64,000 nucleotides of DNA from NCBI RefSeq assembly GCF_042453785.1, contig NC_091669.1, forward strand, positions 11,234,501 to 11,298,500, in the 5' to 3' direction. Source of the stretch: Malus domestica. Lineage: Eukaryota > Streptophyta > Magnoliopsida > Rosales > Rosaceae. A program made the translations under genes and the position numbers. Under the pieces are notes generated by a model, which saw nothing but the letters and a program-made list of their open reading frames with translations, was not told the origin of the DNA and searched no databases. Each line of letters starts with the position of its first letter. Within the stretch, counting starts at the first letter, position 1. This document shows, piece by piece, positions 35,946-47,719 of the stretch.

Positions 35946-38900
35946 TGTAAAACTCCTACGTATCAATAAACCATACCCCACACCAATGGGCCACCAGTCT
36001 CAGCAACAATGAAGCTGAAGCCGCCAATCTTCAGTGGGATGAAAACTCAGGATGAAAAGTAGGTTCCTAAAGGTGTAAACATCTTTAAAATGAAACGGTG
36101 GGAGAATATGACTAATCTTGTTTTTTTTGCAGATTTTCTTTCCTTGTTCTTCCATAAAGATTCCAAATCTTATAAATTCACCACCCAAAAACAAACTACT
36201 AATCGTAGTAGTACATTACACAAAATCCCATTGAATTAACCAAATCAAAAACAAAATCCAAGATTCTATGTTCATAACTAACAACCAATCATGACGAACA
36301 AACCCCATCAAGCCCAAGCTCAAATACAAACGCCACTAACATAATCACCCACAATTCATGAAGGTAAACACAAAACCCGCCAAGAAATTACCTTCAGAAA
36401 ACTTTTAATTCGAAACCACTTGTAGAAAACTTTTAACCCGAAACCAAGAAATTAACCACCAAGGAATCGTTGTAAAACCACTCATAGAAAACTTTAATCT
36501 GATAAATCATCTGAAACCAGGGCTCGGCTCAAAATATAAAAAACTTCAAAATTAACCAAAAATTATTTTTTAGACTATCCGAAAACACAATTCAGACCAA
36601 ACAGGAAAGAAGAAGAAACAAAACAATGGGAACCGAACGGCATCAAACATGGAAACCAAATAGTCATTTAGCAGAAACTTCGGGTCCCTTAAGAACTTGA
36701 ATAGACCCACAAAACCAAGATAAATACAAAAAATCTGACATAGAGTAGCGGGGAAAATGTTTACCAAATGGTTCTTCAAGGATAAGTTTATTTCAGGGTT
36801 TTTTTTCTAAATACAGAAAATTTGACAGAGTGTGTGCGAGTTCTTCCTCATTGTAATATTTGAGAGAGAGAGAGAGAGAGAGAGAGTGATGGAATCAGAA
36901 CATATGTATACATACATATAAGCATACCAGTTCTTCCAACCCTCCAGTAGACACAATATAATTAAATTTACTTCCTGCAACTACTCAAAAACCACAAAAC
37001 AATCAAATTTCTTTGCTACTCAGTAACCCAATTTCCCAACAACAAACAATAATGATAAAATATCCAAAAATTGCTTTTTGGAAAAAGAGAATAATAAAAA
37101 ATAACTCACATTTTTTCCTTTTACTTTTGCTCCTTTTTTCTTCACCGATCTCCTCCTCTGCTTCTTAGTCTTCGATTTTCCGACTCCACAAAACCCGAAA
37201 TTGATTACAATAAACTTAAAACCATCAAAAACTTGACAGAAAATATGAAAGTGAGTATTAGAGAAAATGCTTACCGGATCGTCCTTGAAAGTTAGGATTT
37301 CTGGGTTTTTAGTCTAAAAGAATGAGTGCGCATTCTTCCTCAGCGCATCGTCTGCACATTTATTTTCAGGATTGCCAGTTTTAGATGAAGAAATCATACA
37401 AAAAAGAGTGTTTTGTATAGAAGACAAAAATGTGTTTGAGAAAATCATCCAATTTTCCCTTTTGTATGCTTTGTGGGGATTGAGAACGTGCGATAAATGG
37501 CTGTTCCATGTCGGGTCTATCAACCGCTGCAGTTGTTGCTCTGATCGTGCGATAGATGGTTTCCGTCTTTCTACCTGTGAGTGTTTCTTCACACAGGATG
37601 TGATCCAAAGGCTGAAAATGAACTTAAAGTGTGAGTATCTTATCCAATGGTTGTGAATTAATGTCGTTGAGAATTCAGTTCTATTACTTTTTAACCCTAT
37701 TTTTAAGACAGTTATTTTTTGGTTTTTTGTGTACGAAGTGAGGACATTTTAGGCATTTCCGAATGCTTCATCAAACTGGTCTTCTCCCTTTATATATATA
37801 GAAGATTCCTTTTCTTTCTTTCCCGTGGGCCCTTTTTTTCGTCTCATGGTACGTAGTAGGTACATAAACGTGGTTATATACTGTAATAACATTGTAGCGA
37901 CTGTCATATATAAATGAGGGACGTTTTGATATAGGCGTCTCATTTTGTAATTTCATTGATTAAACATCTCTTCTTTTTAAAATTTTGATTAAACATTTTT
38001 TTACATTTTTTTTTACAATTTTATTTAGAGGTACGTTTGATTACCTATAATATAGGTACATTTGGTTTTATAGTATATTTGGATTTCTGGTACATTTTGT
38101 TTCTTGATACATTGAGAATCTAAACGAACGTTTTAAATACATTTTTACGATAGTATTAATGACTTATTAATAACCTTTTTAATGATGGTAGAGAATAATT
38201 AAATAGAATAACAGAAATAAAAGTTACATTTTTAGTGATAATGAAGAATTAATTTAATTAATTTAATAAAACCATAAATTTAAAATTTTTAGATTGTAGA
38301 AAATTAGTTGTTAGCTAGCTTAAGTGGATATATATAAAATAAATAGAAAAATGCTGAGTTGACCATTGATCAAAGCATCTTAATCAAATTTTGTAAACCA
38401 ATAGATGTTTAAGTCTAAACAGTTGGAAAAAATGTAAGGGATTCCAATTAATCCTATAAATAAAGAGTAATCCTACACTTACCTTCTATTTGTATAATCT
38501 CTCTAATAAAGGGGCTCACAACACGTGTGGAGTTTCATCTTTATTAAAGAGATAGTACAAGTAGATAATAAGAATAATATTTTTCATAAAGAAATAAGAA
38601 TGTATACTTGTCCACCTTTTATAATTTGTCAAATCAAATACTTGATTGTTCAATAAAACTTAATGAAGTTTTCCATACAAGTTAGATTTTAAGTTTACAA
38701 GCCAATGTTCTGATCAACAGGAACTTTCAAGGGAGATTCAAACTTGAGCGCAAGATCTATATTCATTAGTACTGTCATTGCAATCCATGTTGCCACCCTC
38801 CGTAATACTTAAGAGCATGATGGTCCCCATTACATGAATGGAAAGATCGAGTTGATCAAATTGGATGCCTCACGATCACCATTTTCAGATAGGGGGCTCA

Positions 38901-39834
38901 TGAAAGGAATGAACAGCTGTAAGAAAGAATCTGTAGTTCGTACGATTCATGTGAAGTCACTTGATTATACTTCGATAAACAAGGGAGGGAATAGAAACCA
39001 TGTTGAATTTCAGGATTTCTGCAAAACCTTTGGCAGTGTAGCCCCGGTTTTTCAGAGTCACACAGTTTTCAGGTCAAAACTAAATTACAATCCGTGAAAA
39101 TTTCCAATTCGTTTACTTGGTGGAGGACTTAGGAGGACTGAGGAGCATGCATGCGGTGATTTTGAAAGCGTCAAACTACTAGCATTAGCCACCAGCTGCG
39201 TGCAAGTGGGCATTGCCACCCTTGGAGCCACAATTGGAGGTGACTCTAATGTAGAAGTATGCAACTCATTTGTTTAGATTAAAATTATTCAGTTTTAGGT
39301 TTTGTATTATCCTTTTTCGAGTGTTTAAACTTGTATTATAAGGGATTTTGACCGGAAAGAACATTTTGTAGAACAAAAGACAATAATTTGGTGTTATGGG
39401 AAGAAGAAACAAACAAACAAAACAAACTAACAAAACATTGGAGAATGGGAGGATTGGTATGAAGCTACTAACTCCGCGCTTTACCGATCGGTAACACTGT
39501 ATTGATCTCATTTTACCTCAAAACTTCAATTATTTAAAGACGACATTGATTGTTTTCAATTAGAATGATCTTGTCACTTTGTTCATTATTGCATGGTTAA
39601 GGCACGCCTCTACATCTCCAAAGTAAATACTTTTAGCCTTTTGGCGGTCCTCCTTCCTGCTCAAAATGGTCGCCTTCAAGGTTCTAGATTTCCTTTTGAA
39701 ATTCATGCATATGAATACTTTATTGATCAACTGACCTAATCCATATCTACACAACAGATAGTTAACTTCAAAACTTGTATTTATTTATTTGATTGGGAGA
39801 ACAATTTCTGGCTTTGCTTTCATGGTTGTACCTA
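35946..39834. other. Intergenic sequence with a few open stretches
   Basis: A (GA)n run is at 36865-36890. 38834-39097 is open for 87 codons (it contains VEFQDFCKTFGSVAPVFQSH) and 39161-39277 reads ESVKLLALATSCVQVGIATL then GATIGG; together they might be remains of one gene, but I recognise neither. Other frames here are short and of biased composition. Confidence 0.3.
38834..39277 (+). pseudogene. Unrecognised coding-like remnant
   Basis: Two stretches on the same strand have protein-like composition, unlike the AT-rich surroundings: 87 residues from 38834, and a frame at 39161-39277 with a hydrophobic segment (LLALATSCVQVGIATLGATI). A stop and a frame change part them. The family is unknown and it could simply be chance open sequence. 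Confidence 0.25.
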
Positions 39835-40164
39835 GGGCTTGTTTCGGCTAACTAAACCAAAAATGCCAAACTACAAACCGAACCAAAATTTCGGTTAACT
39901 AAAAAAATCAAACTGAAACTGAACTGAAATTTTCGGTAAACCGAAAAATTGGATTGGGCTTTGTTTGTTAGGCCAATGTTGCTCACTCAATTTTAGCCCA
40001 TATTTAAGTGACTGTGTGTGCCAATTTTGGTGTAATTTTTATGTGAGTTTGAGGATTTGAATTTAAGTGCCAAATTTTTATGTAACTTCAAATTAAATGG
40101 AATAATAAATAAGTTAAGTTCAAGTTAAAACTTGAAGTAGAAAGCAACTAGCGAAATTAAAAAG

Positions 40165-40460
40165 TGTCACATCCTGGTCCGGGCCTCCACCACATCCTGG
40201 GCTCGACTCCGCCGTAACACGATATTGTCCGCTTTAGGCCCCAACCACGCCCTCACGGTTTTGTTTCTAGGAACTCACACGAGAACTTCCCAGTGGGTCA
40301 CCCATCTTGAGATTGCTCTCGCGCGAACTCGCTTAACTTCAGAGTTCCTACAGAACCCGAAGCCAGTGAGCTTCCAAAAAGCCTCGTGCTAGGTAGAGAT
40401 AAGAATATACATTTAAGGCTCTTACAGGATCCTCACCCATGGGCGATGTGGGATGTTACA
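40165..40460 (-). repeat. Cassandra 3' LTR with 5S rRNA-derived segment
   Basis: Nearly identical to the other LTR; the 5S-like part is at about 40271-40375 (minus strand: AAGTTAAGCGAGTTCGCGCG, GATGGGTGACCCACTGGGAA). Confidence 0.88.
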
Positions 40461-40531
40461 ATCCACCCCCCTTAGGGGCCCGACGTCCTCATCGGCACAC
40501 TTTCGGCTAGGAATTGGCTCTGATACCAAAT

Positions 40532-40825
40532 TGTTACATCCTCGTCCGGGCCCCCACCACATCCTGGGCTTGACTCCGCCGTAACACTATATTCTCCGCT
40601 CTGGGCCCCGACCACGCCCTCACGGTTTTGTTTCTGGGAACTCATACGAGAACTTCCCAGTAGGTCACCCATCCTAAGATTGCTCTCGCGCGAACTCGGT
40701 TAACTTCGAAGTTCTTACAGAATCCGAAGCCAGTGAGCTCCCCAAATACCTCGTGCTAGGTAGAGATGAGAATATACATATAAGGCTTATAGAATCCTCA
40801 CCATTGGGTGACGTGGGATGTTACA
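40532..40825 (-). repeat. Cassandra 5' LTR with 5S rRNA-derived segment
   Basis: Within it (about 40638-40743) the minus strand resembles plant 5S rRNA: AAGTTAACCGAGTTCGCGCG and GATGGGTGACCTACTGGGAA, the latter being the internal C-box of the pol III promoter. It is degenerate for a real 5S gene but fits Cassandra LTRs. Confidence 0.88.
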
Positions 40826-41173
40826 AAAAGTTACATCCAAAAACCAAAATAACAAGTTACAAATTATAACCCAAATAAAATAATAAGTTACAAACAAAAA
40901 AATAATACTAATATATTATATACTCATAATAAGAAGAAGAAACACTAATATATTATATACTCATAATAAGAAGAAGAATGATAATGATGATGATGATGAT
41001 GATATAGTTATAATAATAATAATAATAATAATAATGATAAAAATAATTTTGGTTCTGTTTTGATAAAACCGTACCCTACCAGGTTTGCTTATTAAAACCG
41101 AACCGAAAAGTTCAGTAATTTTTAGTTTCTGTAAATTTCGGGTTCGGGTTGATTTTGGCATTTAGTTGTCCTA

Positions 41174-41290
41174 ATTGTACCATGTAATGCAAAAAGAAAA
41201 AAAAATCAAGCAAAGGGCTTCTAGGTCAACTGGTTAAAAACATTCACTCTATGTCCCAAGGTCCCCAATTTCATTTTCCTCCCTTAATAT

Positions 41291-41349
<59 letters not shown>

Positions 41350-42004
41350 ATCATGGAACGATTCTCAGAAAAGAGAAGACAAAGAAAGGTAATAGATTAA
41401 ATGAAGCCAGCAAGTTGGAACAAATTTCAGATGTCATGCATAAATTTTCGCTTTAGGTTCTTCACAGAAATAAGACAGAAAAGATAGTTGAGGGAGAACG
41501 GGAGAAGCTCCACACATAAAATTTCCATATCAGTATAAGAAGACCTCTGATAAAAAGGATTGGAGTACCACAACATTATATGGAGACAATCAGGAGGATT
41601 CTTTTATGTGCTCAGCCAGATCACATGGAACTTATTACACATAAAGATACTCGACACAACGCGTCGGTTGATAAACCCTCGTATGATTGAATCTTTGCTA
41701 CATTAGGAAGGTCCTTCTTGGTTGGTTTAAGAAGGGAAATAATAATTTTATTGGAGCATGTAGTGTTTTAAAAGAAAGTTTATGGGTTTTGCACCAATCT
41801 TGCCAATGCAATCTTCGGCATGTCAACATTGAGTTTTTTTCCGGGTGAATTACACAAAACTACCTCAACTATTGGGTCAATCACAGTTTCATATCTTATC
41901 TTTAAAACATTTTAATGTCATACATTATCTTCGAATTTATTGCAATGTCATACATTCTGTCAGTTTATCAGTCAATTCCACTCTTAAATGCTGGTTTGGC
42001 TTGA
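41174..42004. other. Spacer with (CA)n(TA)n microsatellite
   Basis: ACACACACACACACATATAT continues as (AT)n at about 41292-41345. No coding signal. Confidence 0.6.
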
Positions 42005-42446
42005 TGACACACCCCGACCCAGAATGTGCACTAGGACTCTAAATCGAGCTGTGCTAGCCGACACCTGGAAGGTGACGAAGCCATAAAGTGTGATGATGTG
42101 GAAATATTGTGAATATATTTAAACCTAAGAGTGCCTAAATACCAGAGTGCACTGGTGAGCGAGAATGAACACACTTCACACGTGACGTTAGAGCATACAC
42201 AAGTACATAAGAGTGAATTAATAATCGTACCCTCGAATGATCCCTAATACTAAGAATCGCCACAATTCCTCGACGATAAGAAAGCTCAGCTAAGAAGACC
42301 TGAAGGGTGAAAACAAGACAAAGGTGAGTGGCCTAGTAAATAAATTTTAATAGAAACCATATAATTTTCTATAACCCCTTGCTACAACACCTGTATAATT
42401 TCCAGACTTAGAATATAAAAATATACATATATATATATATATATAT

Positions 42447-42850
42447 TGTTTGTACCATACTTAGGGCCTTCGTATTTGGACCTCGTATAAATACTCGGGG
42501 GACTCAAATGTAACTATGTAATAAATGAAGGGGCAAATATGTAATAAGTGAGGAGCCCTTAGTCTATAAAAGGGACTCCTCATGCTCACTCTCCTCATTA
42601 AAGGGGCCAAGTTTTAGGCCAAGATTAATGGCAAGGCTTAGGCTATAGGAAGAGAGAAAATAGGCTAGAGAGCACACTGCCTCTGGCCTTCTTGTATATT
42701 CACCATTCAGAGTGAAACAATATCAACATCAGTGTGGATGTAGCCCAAACATTGGGGTGAACCACGATACATCTTGTGTTCTTTACTTTCTTGCAGATTC
42801 ACGGTCGGATTTACGTTGTCCCAAGACCACTCCGGTTTTGTGCATCAACA
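42447..42850 (+). repeat. 5' LTR (404 bp) of the RBOH-carrying element
   Basis: It contains a TATA box (CTATAAAAGGGACTCC at about 42576-42591). Its match to 46492-46910 is about full length. Confidence 0.92.
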
Positions 42851-43257
42851 TTTGGCGCCATCTGTGGGAAACGATACGAAAAGTTGTGTCAGTTCTCTTT
42901 CATTTTTTTCACCTCCGCCGTGAATCTGCAAAAACCCAAACACCCAAAACTTTCCCAGAAAACCCACGGAGCCACCTCCTCTCTGACTTAGTCTCTCTCA
43001 ACAACACAGCTACCACCGCGTCTTTTCATGTCTCTAACTCCAGATCTCACCCTCTCCCTTTCTCTAAAACTTTCTCTCTCTAAAATTCGAACCAAACATC
43101 GTCTTCAACCTTTGGACTTGGAAGAGAGAGGGAAGACCCTGTAAATTCAGCCAAAATATCTCCAAACCCACATCTCTTTTTCTTTCCATTGTTTTTCACA
43201 ACTTGTTGAATAATTCAATCAACAAAACTTTTGGATATTGTCAGAAAAATCTGAGCA

Positions 43258-44411
43258 ATGAATGGTCATCACGACGAGGAAGGGATGTTTTCGTCCTCGG
43301 AGTATAACTCCGACACCGAGTCGACTCAGTCCACCGCGCTCGGAGGTAGCACCCGGTTCAAAAGACGAGCTTTCAGCGGCCCGCTGGGAACGTCTAACTA
43401 TGCACCGACCACGTCCTCCAACTCCAGCCTCATGTGGCGGCGGAATAAAAGCACCAAGGGCCACAACTCTGGCGGTACGGATAAGACTACTAGTATTACT
43501 TCTGACAAAAACAACAACGATGACTACGTGGAGATCACTCTTGACATCCGAGACTCTATCGTCGTCCACAGCTTCCAGGCCGCCGGCGGTGCCAACAACA
43601 AAGATCCCGAGCTGGCTCTGCTCGCCAAGCAGACGCTGGAGGGGAAGAAGTCACCGTCATTCTGGTCGTCGCTTTTTCTGAACACGTCGTCGCACATTTG
43701 GCAGGTCTCTTAGGAGCTGAAACGGCTGGCTTCCTTCACCAAGAAGCCCTCCAACATAAAACGGTTCAATCAGACTAAGTCAGCAACCGCCTACGCCTTG
43801 AAGAACCTTAAGTTCATCACCACCAAGACCGGCGCCGCCTCCACCTCCAGCTGGGCCACCATAGACAAACGCTACGACGAGCTCACCGTCAAATCCAACT
43901 GGTTCCTCCACTCCTCCCTCTTTGGCGAATGCATAAAGATGAACAAAGAGTCCAATGAGTTTGCCGGAGAACTTTTCTAGGGACTTGCTCGGAGGCGGAA
44001 CAAAACCGACGATATCATCAACAAGGCGCAACTGAGAGAATTCTGGGAGCAAATCTCCGATGAAAGTTTTGACTCCAGACTCCAAACATTATTTGACATA
44101 GTGGATAGAGACGTCGATGGAAGAATCACTGAAGAAGAAGTCACAGAGATTATAAGCATGAGTGCTTATGCAAATAAGCTCTCAAACATTCAGAAATAAG
44201 CAAAGGAATATGGAGTTTTGATCATGGAAGAACTTGACCTGGACAATGTCGGCTACATCATGGTTGAAAATCTGGAAACTCTGTTGCTGTAAGCTCCGGT
44301 TAGCCAATCTGTGAGCGTAAACGAAAGCCGGGTTTTGAGTCAACTTCTGACCCAGAAGCTGAAGCCAACGCAGGAGGATAACCCAATCCAAAGATGCCAT
44401 CGGAAAAGGCG
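43258..44411 (+). pseudogene. Captured N-terminal part of a respiratory burst oxidase (RBOH) gene
   Basis: The start MNGHHDEEGMFSSSEYNSDT leads into [69 protein letters not shown], then EF-hand sequence [20 protein letters not shown] and [20 protein letters not shown], and stops matching after LSQLLTQKLKPTQEDNPI. RBOHs are plasma-membrane NADPH oxidases; this part holds the Ca2+-binding N-terminus but none of the membrane, FAD or NADPH domains. Four in-frame stops (43711, 43978, near 44197, near 44290) disable it; at least three stand where the family has Gln, as C-to-T changes would give. No intron interrupts the match. It has much higher GC than its surroundings. Confidence 0.92.
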
Positions 44412-44872
44412 AGTCTAAAAGGTTCAATCGACCACCCACATGGAAAAGTTATGGATGTGTTTGCTGTAAAGCAAAAGCTACTTTTGTTTTTGTCGACCAC
44501 CCACAGGAAAAAACTATGGATGTGTTTGCTATAAAGCAGGCACGCAAATCTGCAAAAGCAAGGAATAAAGGGAGTAGACCATGCCTGCTAACTAAACCTG
44601 CCTCCACGTGAAGGTTTCCTCCAACAGCTGCACATGTTATCCCATTATCCAACCATATGCCATACCCACCTTCTACAGCAGCTTTTTTGAATGATGTAAT
44701 TTACTTTTCTTATCTTTTAGAGACATCTGTATAAACCCACCAGAGGGTAATCATAAATAAAGAAAGAAGGCAACATGCCAAAAAAAAAAACGGCAAGCCC
44801 AAAGTAATCGGCTGGAATGTTATGTGAAGGGCGAAGGCCTATATGCCCAAAAGAGCCAGACCCTCTATCATC
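44412..44872 (+). other. Internal non-coding stretch of the RBOH-carrying element
   Basis: A 40-base block around TATGGATGTGTTTGCTRTAA is duplicated at 44440-44470 and 44510-44540. Otherwise nothing recognised. Confidence 0.5.
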
Positions 44873-45238
44873 ACTAACCAAGTGATCAAAAGTACGTCCA
44901 GTACAAATTATTCGGCAGCCTGCCGCTATAATCACCAACCAGGTGATAAAAAATACGTCCAGTACTCCAAAATTATTCAACAGCTTGCCGCTATTATCAC
45001 CAACCAGGTGATCAAAAGTACATCCAGTACTACAAAAAGTTATTCAGCAGCCTACCGCTATTATCACCAACCAGGTGATCAAAAGTACGTCCAGTACTCC
45101 AAAATTATTCGGCAGCCTACCGCTATTATCACCAACCAGGTGATCAAAAGTACGTCTAATACTCCAAAATTATTTGGCAGCCTGCCGCTATTTTCACCAA
45201 CTAGGTGATCAAAAGTACGTTCAGTACTCCAAAATTAT
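44873..45238 (+). repeat. Tandem array, six units of about 63 bp
   Basis: Units carry ATCACCAACCAGGTGATMAA, then A-TACGTCCAGTACT and TTATTCGGCAGCCTGCCGCT. CACCAACCAGGTGA is itself nearly palindromic. The array opens a 121-codon frame (44843-45208) that is an artefact. Confidence 0.92.
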
Positions 45239-45490
45239 ACATAAGCATCACTCATGTCAATCATAAATAAACATTCATGAGCATCACTCGTGTCAATCAT
45301 ACATAAACATTCATGACCATCATTCATGTCAACATTCATGAGCATCACTCATGTCAACATCCATGAGCATCACTCATGTCAATCAGCTTCGAAAGCTTCA
45401 TTTACAAAGCTCCAGCTTCGAAAGCTTCATTTACAAAAGCTCCAGCTTCAAAGCTTCCCTTGCAAAGCTTCACCTACAAAGCTTCAGTGT
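45239..45490 (+). repeat. Short direct repeats (ATCACTCATGTCAA and AAAGCTTC families)
   Basis: GAGCATCACTCATGTCAAYC-like words recur six or seven times at 45240-45385. AAGCTTCATTTACAAAGCTCC-like words recur at 45388-45487. Confidence 0.85.
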
Positions 45491-45599
45491 AGGGTATACA
45501 AATACCGTCTCCGAACAACCGCCACTTCAGCCTATACATGGATTCAATTTAAGGTCTCCAGCCAACAAACTCTATTAACTAAAGACTTGGGGGACTACA

Positions 45600-46290
45600 T
45601 TATGTACCATATATTGGGCTTCCGCAACTGGGCCTCATGAAAAATACTCGGGAGACTTAGTCCATTATTTATGTACTGAGGAGCGAACCCTTATTCTATA
45701 AAAGGGAATCCCTCACTTTCATTATAGAGTACCCATTATTTATGTATTGAGGAGCGAGCCTTTATTCTATAAAAAGGACTCCCTTACCATTGTTAGAGAG
45801 TATCGTTGCCTGCTGAGCAACCGCCTCGCCACGAGCCTCAACTCTAGCCCATCACTTATGTATTAAAGAGCGAGCCCTTATTCTATAAAAGGGACTCCCT
45901 CACCATCATTAGAGAGCATCGCCGCCTGCTGAGCAACCGCCTCGCCGTGAGCCTCAACTCTAGCCCATCACTTATGTATTGAGAAGCGAGCCTTTATTCT
46001 ATAAAATGGACTCCCTCACCATCATTAGAGAGCATCGCTGCCTACTGAGCAACCACATCGCCGCCTACTGAGCAACCACATCGCCGCAAGCATCACTCTT
46101 AACCCATCACTTATGTATTGAGGAGCGAGCCCTTATTCTATAAAAGGGACTCCCTCACTATCATTAGAGAGCATCGCCGCCTGCTGAGCAACCGTCTTGC
46201 CGCGAGCATCAACTTTAGCCCATCATTTATGTATTGAGGAGCAAGCCCTTATTCTATAAAAAGGACTCCCTCACCTTCAACGTCACAAAC
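45600..46290 (+). repeat. Array of six TATA-box units derived from an LTR promoter
   Basis: TATAAAA followed by GGACTCCCTCACC-like sequence starts at 45697, 45768, 45884, 46000, 46139 and 46255; spacing is 71, 116, 116, 139 and 116. Each unit begins near TTATGTATTGAGGAGCGAGC. The first unit continues from TGTACCATATATTGGGC (45603), a diverged copy of the LTR start, and is preceded by GACTTGGGGGACTACA, a purine tract. So an older 3' LTR start with its promoter has been multiplied. Confidence 0.85.
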
Positions 46291-46491
46291 CGAGCCAATC
46301 AAAGCAACATAAGCCACAAGCCGAGCAGCCTCGCAACATGTGCTACTTCTAATTGAGCATCATTTCACATTGAGCACCACCTCATATCGAGTATCAGTTC
46401 TAGACGACATCTAGTTACTTCGGCCTACAAATGGACTGAATTTCAAGTCTCTAGCCAAAAAATTCTCTTGACTGAAGACTTTGAGGATTAC

Positions 46492-46907
46492 TGTTTGTAC
46501 CATACTTAGGGCCTCCGTATTTGGACCTCGTATAAATACTCGGGAGACTCAAATGTAACTATGTAATAAATGAAGGGGCAAATAAATAATAAGTGAAGAG
46601 CCATTGGTCTATAAAATGGACTCCTCACCTTCAAAATCCTCAATCCTCACTTTCCTCATTAAAAGGGCCAAGTTTTAGGCCAAGATTGAGGCAAGGCTTA
46701 GGCCATAGGAAGAGAGAAAATAAGCTAGAGAGCACACTGCCTCTAGCCTTCTTGTATATTCACCATTCAGAGTGAAACAATATCAACATCAGTGTGGACG
46801 TAGCCCAAACATTGTGGTGAACCACGATACATCTTGTGTTCTCTACTTTCCTGCAGATTCATGGTCGGATTTACGTTGTCACAAGACTCCTCCAGTTTTG
46901 TGCATCA

Positions 46908-46910
<3 letters not shown>
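46492..46910 (+). repeat. 3' LTR (419 bp) of the RBOH-carrying element
   Basis: TATA region CTATAAAATGGACTCC at about 46610-46625. It differs from the 5' LTR by scattered substitutions and a small insertion, so the insertion is not very recent. Confidence 0.92.
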
Positions 46911-46951
<41 letters not shown>

Positions 46952-47688
46952 ATTCAAGTCATGCTTCACATATCTATATTCATATGCTAACTTATCACAT
47001 AATCATCACGTCTGCTAGCTCATCATGTATTCACCACATATGCTAGCTCATCACATATATTCATTATGTATGCTAGCATTTCATCACATATCTCATCATA
47101 ATTATATGCTAGCAATTCACACATATCCCATCATAAATATATACTAGTATTTCATCAAATATCTCATCAATCATGGCTAGCATGTAAGTCGGAGTCACCT
47201 CTAGTGACCTATACGACATATTCATATCTCATCACATATCTCATCAATCATGGCTAGCATGTAAGTCGGAGTTACTTAAAACATAAATGTAGTCATACCA
47301 TAACCCCATCAATTCAACTAATACCGTAAACTTACTTGAACTTACCTAAACTTACCTGAACTTATCTGTGTGTCCTACGTTCACCTTTGCAATTCAGAGC
47401 GTTAATAGTAATTATGTGCAAGGAATATACGTATGGATATGCCATGATGAAATCTAAAATAAAAAAATTTCATAGTATTTCCAATTATATAATACGATGT
47501 ATTTCCAATATTATATAATCTCATTTCTTATATGGCTGCATCTAACGCCTCGTTAGACTGCTTACGTACCCTAAACAGGGATCAAGACATTCGTAGTTCG
47601 TATTAATCATGTATTGTAATACGCATATGGATATATCACAATGAAATCTAAACTCAACTATCTCATAGTATTTTATAACATATATGTA

Positions 47689-47719
<31 letters not shown>

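Larger units (their letters stand above)
40165..40825 (-). mobile_element. Cassandra TRIM retrotransposon, complete, with 5S rRNA-like LTRs
   Basis: Two LTRs (40165-40460 and 40532-40825, about 295 bp, starting TGTAACATCC on the minus strand) enclose only 71 bases. These hold a primer-binding site next to the right LTR (TTTGGTATCAGAGCC on the minus strand, matching initiator Met tRNA) and a purine tract (AAGGGGGGTGGAT) next to the left LTR. The 5-bp flank AAAAG occurs on both sides (40160-40164, 40826-40830). No protein is encoded; such elements move with enzymes from other elements. Confidence 0.95.
39835..41173. mobile_element. hAT-type MITE, interrupted by Cassandra
   Basis: Left end TAGGGCTTGTTTCGGCTAAC, right end (reversed) TAGGACAACTAAATGCCAAA; CCGAACC/GGTTCGG words recur near both ends. 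The flanks GTTGTACC (39827-39834) and ATTGTACC (41174-41181) form an 8-bp duplication with one change, as hAT elements make. The Cassandra element 40165-40825 sits inside it, so the hAT insertion is older. (ATG)n and (ATA)n microsatellites lie at 40976-41040. Confidence 0.8.
42447..46910 (+). mobile_element. LTR retrotransposon lacking gag-pol, carrying an RBOH gene fragment
   Basis: LTRs 42447-42850 and 46492-46910 both start TGTTTGTACCATACTTAGGG and end TTTTGTGCATCAACA. After the left one comes TTTGGCGCCATCTGTGGGAA, a primer-binding region used by many plant gypsy-type elements. The interior has no gag, protease, RT or integrase. It holds an RBOH fragment (43258-44411), tandem repeats (44873-45238) and a TATA-rich array (45600-46290). 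This fits a large retrotransposon derivative with captured host sequence. It inserted in a (TA)n/(CA)n microsatellite inside the larger LTR. Confidence 0.9.

Noticed and set aside
37314..37656. Overlapping frames of 92-94 codons on both strands
   Set aside because: No domain, no splice support, and both strands are open over the same stretch, so they look like chance.
40271..40743. Two 5S rRNA genes
   Set aside because: Both 5S-like parts are degenerate and lie at the same place in the two LTRs of a Cassandra element with primer site and target duplications.
43262..43681. Open frame of 139 codons rich in Arg/Thr/Ser
   Set aside because: It is the out-of-frame shadow of the GC-rich captured RBOH sequence.
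44843..45208. 121-codon open frame with repeated NHQPGD-like peptides
   Set aside because: It is produced by the 63-bp tandem repeat, whose unit is a multiple of three.
46772..47046. Short frames with Ile/Tyr/His runs
   Set aside because: They read through the (CA)n(TA)n microsatellite at the LTR edge.
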